From assembly GCF_900113635.1 (NCBI RefSeq), contig NZ_FOQA01000001.1:496001-560000 (forward strand): 64,000 nt of DNA. Reading direction: 5' to 3'. The notes beneath the pieces are model-generated. The model was not told the DNA's origin. It did no database searches and was given only the letters and a program-made list of their open reading frames with translations. A program made the position numbers and the translations under genes. Positions 26,463 to 33,288 of the stretch are shown in pieces; position 1 is the first letter of the stretch; every line of letters begins with the position of its first letter. The stretch is from Tindallia magadiensis (GTDB taxonomy: Bacteria > Bacillota > Clostridia > Peptostreptococcales > Tindalliaceae).

Positions 26463-27593
26463 TTAGCACTCCACTGGATAACTCGCTGTAAATGCATATC
26501 CTTTAATGACTTCAATATATCCGCTAAGCTCCTGATCCACTTCCTGATCACCAGTATCAACAAGCAACGCCTCTCCGTTTAGTGATAACAGTTTCGATCC
26601 TGTTGCTACTACGATGATATTCTTTTTTCCCACCCTCCGTATAATCCGCGGACTTATTTGCTGATTTCCACGTCCAAAAATATTTCCTTGTCCCCCAATA
26701 ATAGTAACCATTATCTTTACTTTTCCTTCATGCTGTTCTATATGTTCCCATATCCGCGATTCCGATACATCTGCCTCCACTATCTCTCCATTTCTTACCA
26801 AATCAACCCCTAGGAGAGTTCCTTCTATTTCCATTGCCTGGAGTATTGATTTAGTAGTCGTTCCTGGTCCTATCACATATAGCACATTATCTTCCATTTT
26901 GCTAACAACATGGTCTACAATGCCCATCAATTCTTCAGTTTCTGTAGGAGCTGCCGACTTAGTACTTTGTACTCTGTTACCAGCTTCCGGAACAGATAAA
27001 TATCCATAAAGTTTGGCACTTAATCTACCTTCCCGAAAAATATCTTCATCTATATCCATCACTTCAGCAAGTTTTGTATTTTCAATTATCCCCAACATAA
27101 AGTCTTTTGCAATTAAACCTGCATTTCTTGAATTAGTTGCATACACTGCCGAGTGTATTTTAACACCAGCTGGTATTCCAACAACAGGAATACTATCACC
27201 AATCGCTTCAAAGATATTTCTAGCGGTCCCATCACCCCCAGCAAAAATGATTAGATCTACCCCAGCCTTTTTTAGCAACAGAGCGGCCGTTTTTGTATCT
27301 TCTGCTGTTGTCCTCTGTTTATCTTGTCTGCCAACTATTTTTGCCGTGATCCCTAACTCGGTTAATTGAATTTCTCCCATTTCTCCACCATATGTGTAGA
27401 ATGATAGTTGATCTTTAAGGGACTCCAGCTCTTTTAAGGCGAAAGAAGCTCTCTTTGAAGATTCCGGCTCTGCTCCCATCGCCAACGCTTTATCAATAAT
27501 ATTCCATCCATCGCTTCCTTTTAAGCCTACTCTACCTCCTAGCCCTGCAATGGGATTAATAATAACACCAACAGCCTTTTTACTCTCACACAT
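26463..27593 (-). CDS. ATP-NAD kinase family protein (AcoX-like)
   Basis: A 376-residue protein with the diacylglycerol/NAD-kinase fold. The nucleotide motif GGDGT stands in IIFAGGDGTARNIFEAIG (about residue 115), preceded by a long N-terminal part starting VGVIINPIAGLGGRVGLKGSDG. The C-terminal half (TTTKSILQAMEIEGTLLGVDL, then GGQGNIFGRGNQQ) is typical for the AcoX-like branch rather than for the housekeeping NadK. Whether it makes NADP is not established for this group. The ATG has GGGGTGG upstream. It stands alone with a shared terminator at its end. Confidence 0.85.
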   Translation of the reverse strand: MCESKKAVGVIINPIAGLGGRVGLKGSDGWNIIDKALAMGAEPESSKRASFALKELESLKDQLSFYTYGGEMGEIQLTELGITAKIVGRQDKQRTTAEDTKTAALLLKKAGVDLIIFAGGDGTARNIFEAIGDSIPVVGIPAGVKIHSAVYATNSRNAGLIAKDFMLGIIENTKLAEVMDIDEDIFREGRLSAKLYGYLSVPEAGNRVQSTKSAAPTETEELMGIVDHVVSKMEDNVLYVIGPGTTTKSILQAMEIEGTLLGVDLVRNGEIVEADVSESRIWEHIEQHEGKVKIMVTIIGGQGNIFGRGNQQISPRIIRRVGKKNIIVVATGSKLLSLNGEALLVDTGDQEVDQELSGYIEVIKGYAFTASYPVEC

Positions 27594-27660
27594 TTAGAAC
27601 CACCACCCCTTTCTACAACCTCTTCTTTGATTCTATCTTCATTCAGTCACCGCTGTCAAC

Positions 27661-27690
27661 AAAAAAGCCCCCGTTGTTAGACGGGAGCCT
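27661..27690 (-). terminator. Intrinsic terminator of the SurA-like lipoprotein gene
   Basis: GCTCCCG pairs with CGGGGGC (one G-U) on the minus strand, followed by six T. It lies just after the lipoprotein stop codon. Confidence 0.8.
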
Positions 27691-27703
27691 TAAATATATC
27701 ATC

Positions 27704-28480
27704 TTAAAGCATAATCTCTATTTCACTATTTTCCATTAACTCATTAATTAGCGCCGTTTGTTCTTCCTGCTGCTTTTCCATTATAAGTTGTTCACGAAGT
27801 TGTTCTTTCATTTCTTCATAGGGCGGTAATTCCATCATTGCCATTTCTTCTTCAGATAGCTCCTGCCCCTCTGCTTCCATAGCTTCCATCTGCGCCTGAT
27901 ACTGCTGTTCATGAAGATCATAATACTCACGCAGTTCGCTTTCTTCAACACTTACATCTGTGCTGTTATGATCAAGAAAAGTATCAACGGTAAGCTCCAC
28001 TGTAAGCATATCTTTGAATTCATCTTCGGTGAACTGATTTACTTCCAAAGCATCCAGAAATTGTTCTTCTGTTTCAAATTGCTCTTTCACCATATCCAGT
28101 TCTGCCTTCACATCATCTTCAGTTACTTCAATGCCTTGATCCATGGCCTCCTGGAAAATAACTTCCTGTTGAACCAATTGCTCAATTAATTGCTCCTTTA
28201 ACTGTTCTTTCATTGCATCGCCTTCTTCACCTTCCATTACCATACCTTGCTGCTCATTAACAGCAATAGATCTTTCTAATTGCCTCTGAAAAAGACCTCT
28301 ATCAATCGCTTCGCCATTTACCATTGCAACCGGCTCTCCTGTTTCCTGCACAGCCTCTGTTTGCTCACCGTTTTCTAACGCTTCATCATTTTCCAAATCT
28401 TCACCGGCGCCTCCACACGCAACCATAAACATTGCCAGTAACAGCGTCACCATTAAAATCGTTCTCTTCTTAGGTACCAC
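27704..28480 (-). CDS. SurA/PrsA-like N-terminal domain lipoprotein lacking a PPIase domain
   Basis: A 258-residue exported lipoprotein. The signal segment LVTLLLAMFMVAC-type ends in lipobox MVAC, then an acidic linker, then a SurA N-terminal-like chaperone domain (about 50-175; VAMVNGEAIDRGLFQRQL and VTEDDVKAELDMVKEQF). The C-terminal part is helical and very rich in Glu/Gln/Met. No parvulin peptidyl-prolyl isomerase domain is present, so it would act only as a binding chaperone. GTG start: AAAGGAG lies 7 bases upstream. A 9-bp inverted repeat lies 36-62 bases before the start. It may assist folding of secreted proteins; this is inference. Confidence 0.82.
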   Translation of the reverse strand: MVPKKRTILMVTLLLAMFMVACGGAGEDLENDEALENGEQTEAVQETGEPVAMVNGEAIDRGLFQRQLERSIAVNEQQGMVMEGEEGDAMKEQLKEQLIEQLVQQEVIFQEAMDQGIEVTEDDVKAELDMVKEQFETEEQFLDALEVNQFTEDEFKDMLTVELTVDTFLDHNSTDVSVEESELREYYDLHEQQYQAQMEAMEAEGQELSEEEMAMMELPPYEEMKEQLREQLIMEKQQEEQTALINELMENSEIEIML

Positions 28481-28515
28481 AATAAAACTCCTTTCGGTTT
28501 TCCTTTATTGATTTA

Positions 28516-28542
28516 GTTGAAATAGTTTCTATTTATTTCAAC
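28516..28542 (-). repeat. Inverted repeat upstream of the SurA-like lipoprotein gene
   Basis: GTTGAAATA (28516-28524) and TATTTCAAC (28534-28542) form a perfect 9-bp inverted repeat with a 9-nt spacer. It lies in the 342-base gap 28481-28822 and could be an operator or leader hairpin. Apart from this and the PII terminator I see nothing else convincing in that gap. Confidence 0.45.
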
Positions 28543-28704
28543 GTAGAGGTCATGGTAACATATTTATTTCCACTTTTAAACCGTTATATTGAATTTTTTA
28601 TCCACCTTCTTTCAAAGGTATCCCTCTGTCTTCCTTTATTTCCACAGAACAGACATTAACGAATTTATATTTCACTTTACAAGGTAAATAGAATTTAAAA
28701 ACAA

Positions 28705-28740
28705 AAAACAGTCTTTGCATTTTTTTACAAAGCTGTTTTT
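28705..28740 (-). terminator. Intrinsic terminator of the PII-like gene
   Basis: AAAACAGTCTTTG and CAAAGCTGTTTT pair with a single bulge; T runs follow on both strands. It lies about 80 bases after the PII-like stop codon. Confidence 0.65.
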
Positions 28741-28822
28741 ATATTTTGTGCTTAAGAACAACCTGTCAATCAGTCTTTCGATTTTTTTCTGATCAGCATC
28801 ATTCTTACCATCGAGTCGATCA

Positions 28823-29179
28823 CTACTCAGATGATCCGCAATCTTCAAATATTTGCCCCGCACCTTTACAAAATTCGACGGGTATCGTTAGAACAACTCC
28901 CGTGTCCGGCTGATTTAAATCTCCTACGATTCTTTCTATTGCTCCAATTACTCTTTCTCTTTCTTCATCAGATCGAATTAAAACAAAAATGGTTTTATTT
29001 TGACCCGGCTCCTGATCTTCTTCTGTAAATTTAGCAAAAAAAGGGACGTGATGAGCCATGATATGTGCCATTCCCATACTGTCCAACACAGTAGAACCTT
29101 TGATTCCTTCCTGATAAAATTCATCCAAGATATAAAATACATTTGCCGGATTATTGATAATCGCAATTAACAACCGCAT
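28823..29179 (-). CDS. PII-like signalling domain protein
   Basis: A 118-residue protein with the ferredoxin-like alternation of PII (LLIAIINNPANVFYILDEFYQEGIKGSTVLDS at the start; a final strand TGVVLTIPVEF). The classical T-loop and the uridylylation tyrosine of GlnB are not seen; the middle (AHHVPFFAKFTEEDQEPGQNK) is different, so this is a PII-like rather than a canonical nitrogen regulator. The start is the ATG with AAAGGAGG 7 bases upstream, not the ATG-like codon nine codons earlier. It has its own promoter and terminator and lies just downstream of nhaC. Its partner may be a transporter, but this is not proven. Confidence 0.72.
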   Translation of the reverse strand: MRLLIAIINNPANVFYILDEFYQEGIKGSTVLDSMGMAHIMAHHVPFFAKFTEEDQEPGQNKTIFVLIRSDEERERVIGAIERIVGDLNQPDTGVVLTIPVEFCKGAGQIFEDCGSSE

Positions 29180-29237
29180 CCGAATACCTCCTTTGTACCT
29201 GTTCACAAATAATTTACTTTTTTGGTATCTTACATTA

Positions 29238-29266
29238 AAGATATCATTATTTCATTTATTTGACAA
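29238..29266 (-). promoter_or_regulatory. Promoter of the PII-like gene
   Basis: On the minus strand TTGTCA, 17 bases, TATCTT, placed between the nhaC terminator and the PII-like start. Confidence 0.55.
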
Positions 29267-29300
29267 TCATCTCCCTACCCCAAAATTCAATTTCGAGAAT

Positions 29301-29340
29301 GAAAAATGCCCCTCGGAATGCATTTTTTCCGAAAGGCATT
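29301..29340 (-). terminator. Intrinsic terminator of nhaC
   Basis: On the minus strand AATGCCTTTCGG pairs with CCGAGGGGCATT (12 bp with two G-U pairs), followed by TTTTTC. Confidence 0.85.
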
Positions 29341-29383
29341 AGGATCCTACAAATACTATTCTAATCGTTATTCCAGCATATCT

Positions 29384-30799
29384 CTATGCTACGTCTTCCG
29401 TCGGCTTTCCTTCATACTTTGCCATATCAAACCCTACTATTGCAAAGATTAATGAAATAGCCATTGCAGCGAGAATAAAGAATGCATATGGTGCGTATGT
29501 GAAAGGATGCACTCCATAAAGACCATAAACAAATACACCACAAGGTCCCCAAGGAATTAAGGAAGAAGGCAATGTACCCCAGTTTTCGGATATCCTAGTA
29601 ACATTCTTGGCATGCAATCCATTTTCTTCAAAAGCATGCTTAAACGTTCTACAGATTAATGTGTGTGTCAGATAATGAGAAAGCACTGTCATGATAAGGA
29701 ATAATGTAGTGAAATGAGCTGTAATTGCTAAAGCTTTAGGTGTTTTAGCTAAGCTCAGTAAATTCTCAAGCATTACTTCTGTCATTCTTGTATGCTCAAT
29801 GATTCCACCAAACATTAGTGTGATTAGAATCATAGAGATCGTCCACATCATGCTTTGTAGTCCACCCCTAGAGAGAACACCGTCAACGATTGCCATGCCA
29901 GTATCCATCGTAAACCCATAGTGCATGGAGGTTATCACAGAACCCAAATCAGCTCCTTGGAAAAGAAGAGCCCAAACTCCGCCAATAATAGCACCTACAG
30001 ACAAGGCGGCAATCGGAGGAACTCGTTTAATGATCATAGCAAGAACCAAAATCATGGGCACAAGCATAAGAGGATTAACTGTAAACGTCGAAGTAATGGC
30101 ACTATTAATTTCAGCAATTTGATCGTAATCCATATTTGCACCTGCAAATTGTGAACCTAATATACCGAAAAGGACTAGGGCAATTAGATACGCCGGACCT
30201 GAAACCTTTAGCATGTGCTTTATGTGATCATAAATATTAACCCCACCAGTACCAGACGCTACAACTGTGGTATCGGATAAGGGAGACAATTTATCACCAA
30301 AGTATGCACCAGATACGATGGCACCAACGGTCATACCACTAGGTACGCCCATGCCTTCACCAATGACGAACATAGCAAGCCCAACGGTACCAAGAGAGTT
30401 CCAAGAACTACCGGTAAACACCGATACCAAAGAACAAACAATAAGTGTGGCTACTAAAAACAATTGCGGAGAAATAAGTTGTAATCCGTAATAAACGACT
30501 GTTGGTACAATACCGCCTTCAATCCAAGCACCAATTAAAATACCAACAATTGTCAAAATCAATACAGCATCTAGGGCGAAGTTAATCCCCTTCAGCATAC
30601 CTTCCTGCACGGTACTCCATTTATGCCCCATCCAGAAAATAGCAACTAATGCTGCAACAGCTACAGAGAAAAATAATGGAATATGAGCATCAACCCCAAA
30701 ACCTAAGTAAGTAGTCATAACGATAACAACAAGTGCAATTAGCGGTGTAAAAGCCTGAGCCGGTGTTGGCTTAGGAAAATTCTTATTGTCGTAATTCAT
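29384..30799 (-). CDS. nhaC: Na+/H+ antiporter, NhaC family
   Basis: A 471-residue membrane antiporter. Family marks are GSSWNSLGTVGLAM, SGAYFGDKLSPLSDTTVVASG and HYLTHTLICRTFKHAFE in the second half. It exchanges Na+ for H+ or, in some members, organic acids such as malate and lactate; sequence alone does not decide. GGAGGG lies 5 bases before the ATG. The promoter lies about 350 bases upstream, so the mRNA has a long leader with a possible 20-codon reading frame. NhaC supports life at high pH or Na+ levels, which would fit a salt- or alkali-adapted Clostridium. Confidence 0.92.
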   Translation of the reverse strand: MNYDNKNFPKPTPAQAFTPLIALVVIVMTTYLGFGVDAHIPLFFSVAVAALVAIFWMGHKWSTVQEGMLKGINFALDAVLILTIVGILIGAWIEGGIVPTVVYYGLQLISPQLFLVATLIVCSLVSVFTGSSWNSLGTVGLAMFVIGEGMGVPSGMTVGAIVSGAYFGDKLSPLSDTTVVASGTGGVNIYDHIKHMLKVSGPAYLIALVLFGILGSQFAGANMDYDQIAEINSAITSTFTVNPLMLVPMILVLAMIIKRVPPIAALSVGAIIGGVWALLFQGADLGSVITSMHYGFTMDTGMAIVDGVLSRGGLQSMMWTISMILITLMFGGIIEHTRMTEVMLENLLSLAKTPKALAITAHFTTLFLIMTVLSHYLTHTLICRTFKHAFEENGLHAKNVTRISENWGTLPSSLIPWGPCGVFVYGLYGVHPFTYAPYAFFILAAMAISLIFAIVGFDMAKYEGKPTEDVA

Positions 30800-30817
30800 A
30801 GATACCCTCCTAAAATT

Positions 30818-30880
30818 TTAATAACTCCTTTGGTAATTTCTTACGGTGTTGCCTATGGTTTCCGTCCAACCTTTATCCAT
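30818..30880 (-). CDS. Possible 20-residue leader peptide of nhaC
   Basis: ATG-to-TAA frame encoding MDKGWTETIGNTVRNYQRSY. AAGG lies 8 bases before the ATG, a weak to moderate ribosome site. The stop lies 18 bases before the nhaC start, with the nhaC Shine-Dalgarno between them, the position expected for a translational-coupling or attenuation peptide. No similarity to a known leader is recognised; it may be chance. Confidence 0.3.
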   Translation of the reverse strand: MDKGWTETIGNTVRNYQRSY

Positions 30881-30966
30881 AAGACTTGCCTTTTCTCTTC
30901 CCACCTCCTTCTACTGAAATGATGATTATAAAATCCAAAGCAGTCCGCCTTGTCACTTTGTAAGCC

Positions 30967-31101
30967 TCATGATACAGAGAACGCTTTGGTTTTCAGTTTA
31001 TTCAGAATTTTGAATACAGTATCTGGTATCCCCGCTTCATGTCCTATCTCTGAAGTTATTCGTTGGAATTTATTTATTAAAAAACGTCTTTCCTTTTCAC
31101 C
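30967..31101 (-). pseudogene. Protein-like open frame without start (possible gene remnant)
   Basis: A 44-codon frame with natural-looking residues (KFQRITSEIGHEAGIPDT, then VFKILNKLKTKAF) ending in TGA. It has no ATG, GTG or TTG. Adding one T to the T6 run near 31087 would join it to an upstream frame with TTG and ATG codons (NDILMTFKVKRKDVF), giving about 53 residues. This could be a broken small gene or a remnant; there is no ribosome site upstream. Family not recognised. Confidence 0.3.
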
Positions 31102-31154
31102 TTAAATGTCATTAAAATGTCATTCAATCTGCATTTTTTGATAACTTACTAACG

Positions 31155-31183
31155 ATTATACCGAATTATTGCAATTAATTCAA
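31155..31183 (-). promoter_or_regulatory. Sigma-A promoter upstream of nhaC
   Basis: On the minus strand TTGAAT, exactly 17 bases, TATAAT. Transcription would start near 31148, about 350 bases before the nhaC ATG. Confidence 0.65.
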
Positions 31184-31280
31184 TATTATTAACGAATTTT
31201 ATATTAATTTTTTGAAAAATACTAAGATTTTCTAAAAAATGCAGGATTTTCTTCATATTCACCAAGATATCCTTCTCTCA

Positions 31281-31305
31281 AAATAAAAAACCGCCTAAGC
31301 GGTTT
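31281..31305 (-). terminator. Intrinsic terminator of the ABM-domain gene
   Basis: AAACCGC and GCGGTTT pair around a 4-nt loop, followed by TTTATTTT on the minus strand. It overlaps the stop codon of the gene. Confidence 0.85.
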
Positions 31306-31591
31306 AGATGTATTTTTTATATAAGGTCATCTCCGATGACGGATGTCGCAATGCTTTCATTTTAGGCACATTTTTTTCAAAGTGCTCTGTTTTTTGATGT
31401 GCTTCTACAGATTCCATATCTTCCCACTCTTCAATAAATGTCATCACATGATCATTATGAATATCCTGATACAGTTGATAGGTGATACAACCCTTTTCCT
31501 TTCTGCTCTTTTCAACCATTTCCTGAGCTAATGCCTTAAAAGTTTCCAGCTTTCCTTCTTTCACAATGCTCTTGGCAACAATAGTTATCAT
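31304..31591 (-). CDS. Antibiotic biosynthesis monooxygenase (ABM) domain protein
   Basis: A 95-residue dimeric ferredoxin-like ABM domain protein. Marks are AKSIVKEGKLETFKALAQEM, EKGCITYQLYQDIHN and TFIEEWEDMESVEAHQKTEHF. Such proteins act as quinol or small-aromatic monooxygenases or in methylglyoxal/quorum-signal handling; no specific reaction can be named, and an oxygenase role is odd in an anaerobe. The frame is open further upstream, but AAAGGAGG lies before the ATG at 31591, where the family begins. It has its own terminator. Confidence 0.88.
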   Translation of the reverse strand: MITIVAKSIVKEGKLETFKALAQEMVEKSRKEKGCITYQLYQDIHNDHVMTFIEEWEDMESVEAHQKTEHFEKNVPKMKALRHPSSEMTLYKKYI

Positions 31592-31769
31592 AAACACTTT
31601 ACCTCCTTTTCCCATTATTATAGCACCGATAAGATTTGTCTGCAGGCATAAAAGACTCTTCATACATTTCTTCGTAAATCATCTCAATACTAAAACCGTT
31701 CACAATGAGTTCATCTACCAAAGGTAATATCTTATAAGAAGAAATTTGTTTTTAAGAGGTGTTGAGTAG

Positions 31770-32435
31770 ATGAATTATAAAGAAACGGTGCAAGAAAAAT
31801 CTTTCTATAAATATATCCTTATATTCTTTATCTTTGCTCTATATTTATTCTTACAAAACCAATATAATGCGATCCGCCCTGACATGTTTCGGAATATATT
31901 AACCTCTTTCGGTGTTTTTAGTCCGGTTCTGTTTTTATTATTCTCTTTTATAAGACCTTTCGCTTTTTTTCCTATAACCATCTTTTATCTAGCTAGCGGC
32001 TTAGCTTTTGGTCCGTTTTGGGGAGGGATTTTAGCAACTCTCGGTGCCATCTCCGGAGCCTTGACTGCCCATATGATAGCACAAAAGACAGGGATTGAAT
32101 TTTTACCTTCTGCCTTGCAAGAAAAAATACTCAATGCTAAAAACATGATAAATCAAAACGGATTTCACTCGATACTAATGATTCGGTTTATCCCGTTACT
32201 CAGCTTTGATTTAATCAGTTTTGCCAGCGGTCTAGCCAAAATTCAGCGAAAACCATATATTCTCGGAACGCTCCTTGGAACTACTCCAAGAATTTTCGCC
32301 TACACTTTTCTCGGCTCCAGCATTGTTAATATTTCTGATGCCAATCTTTGGACCATTTTGTTTCTATTTATGATTATCTTTATACTTCCCCTGGGCGTCT
32401 ACAAAAAAATACATGGATATAAATTCAACCATTAG
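31770..32435 (+). CDS. TVP38/TMEM64 family membrane protein
   Basis: A 221-residue polytopic membrane protein of the TVP38/DedA-like (SNARE-associated) group. Core marks are ASGLAFGPFWGGILATLGAISGA, MIRFIPLLSFDLISFASGLAK and LGTLLGTTPRIFAYTFLGSS. Relatives are thought to be lipid scramblases or transporters. AAGAGGTG precedes the ATG. Standing alone between two minus-strand genes, it offers no context clue. Confidence 0.9.
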   Translation: MNYKETVQEKSFYKYILIFFIFALYLFLQNQYNAIRPDMFRNILTSFGVFSPVLFLLFSFIRPFAFFPITIFYLASGLAFGPFWGGILATLGAISGALTAHMIAQKTGIEFLPSALQEKILNAKNMINQNGFHSILMIRFIPLLSFDLISFASGLAKIQRKPYILGTLLGTTPRIFAYTFLGSSIVNISDANLWTILFLFMIIFILPLGVYKKIHGYKFNH

Positions 32436-32488
32436 ACTTTCATGAACAAAGAATCCATCAAACCTCTATTTTTCTTAAACCACTTAAA

Positions 32489-33256
32489 TCACACCATATA
32501 TTCTCCTCCATTTGGAGATAACACCTGTCCAGAAAAATAGCTCGCCGCATCAGAAGCTAAAAAACATATGGTTGCCGCCACATCTTCTGGCTCTCCTATT
32601 CGGTGAAATCGTTTCAGTGCTGGTTCTATTTCCCATTCATGCATCATTCTTGTTTTTATTAAACCTGGAGCCACCACGTTTACATTTATTTTTTCTTGTG
32701 CCAATTCTTTCGCCAAGGTTTTGCTCATTGAAATCACGCCACCCTTAGCCGCTGAATAATGAATATCCGTCATATCTCCTGCAATGGCGGCTACTGAACT
32801 TACGTTTACAATTTTACCATACTGTTGTTTTCGCATGATAGGCAAGACTTCATAAATAAAACGATATACTCCTCGTAAATTTACATCTATCAACCGATTA
32901 AATTCAGACTCATCTACTTTTTCCACTGTTTTTCCACCACCCATCGTCGCGCCATTATTGACAAGAATATGGATAGTTCCATGCATGTCCTGTACTTGTT
33001 CTATCACTGATTTGACTTGTACCGGTTGTGTGATATCACACGTTAACGCCTCAACACTTCCTCCAGCTTCTATGATTTCCAGCATGGTTTGCTTCAAAGG
33101 CTCCTTCTCAATATCACAGGCAATTACGGCAGCTCCTAGTTCCGCCATCATTTTTGCGGTCGCTTTTCCTATTCCATTTCCAGCACCTGTGATCACCGCC
33201 ACCTTATCTTTAAGGGAAAAAAAGTCATAGATACTTTTCTTTATTGATTCATCCAT
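32489..33256 (-). CDS. SDR family oxidoreductase
   Basis: A short-chain dehydrogenase (255 residues). The cofactor loop TGAGNGIG (about 24-31), an NNGA variant of the usual NNAG, the catalytic Ser in NVSSVAAIAG and the Tyr-Lys pair in YSAAKGG are all present. The Asp after the second strand (VIACDIEK) suggests NAD(H) rather than NADP(H). ATG at 33256 is chosen because AAGGAGG is 8 bases upstream; a GTG three codons earlier overlaps that site. Substrate unknown. It follows the U32 gene by 32 bases on the same strand and may be co-transcribed. Confidence 0.9.
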   Translation of the reverse strand: MDESIKKSIYDFFSLKDKVAVITGAGNGIGKATAKMMAELGAAVIACDIEKEPLKQTMLEIIEAGGSVEALTCDITQPVQVKSVIEQVQDMHGTIHILVNNGATMGGGKTVEKVDESEFNRLIDVNLRGVYRFIYEVLPIMRKQQYGKIVNVSSVAAIAGDMTDIHYSAAKGGVISMSKTLAKELAQEKINVNVVAPGLIKTRMMHEWEIEPALKRFHRIGEPEDVAATICFLASDAASYFSGQVLSPNGGEYMV

Positions 33257-33288
33257 TACATCCACCTCCTTATTAATGAAGATATCTT

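Larger units (their letters stand above)
30800..31303 (-). other. Long leader region upstream of nhaC
   Basis: A 504-base stretch without a standard gene. On the minus strand it holds, in order: a strong promoter (31155-31183), a protein-like open frame without a start codon (30967-31101), a wide hairpin (CCAAAGC, 41 bases, GCTTTGG; 30935-30989), a second TATAAT at 30925-30930 with a poor -35, a GGAGG not followed by a start, and a 20-codon reading frame that ends just before the nhaC ribosome site. I do not recognise a known riboswitch class in it. Confidence 0.6.

Noticed and set aside
28672-28863. A 63-codon frame after the PII-like gene
   Set aside because: It overlaps the PII-like gene end and runs through its terminator; no family features.
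30935-30989. Calling the nhaC leader hairpin a Na+ or Li+ riboswitch
   Set aside because: I could not match conserved bases of those classes; a covariance search would be needed.
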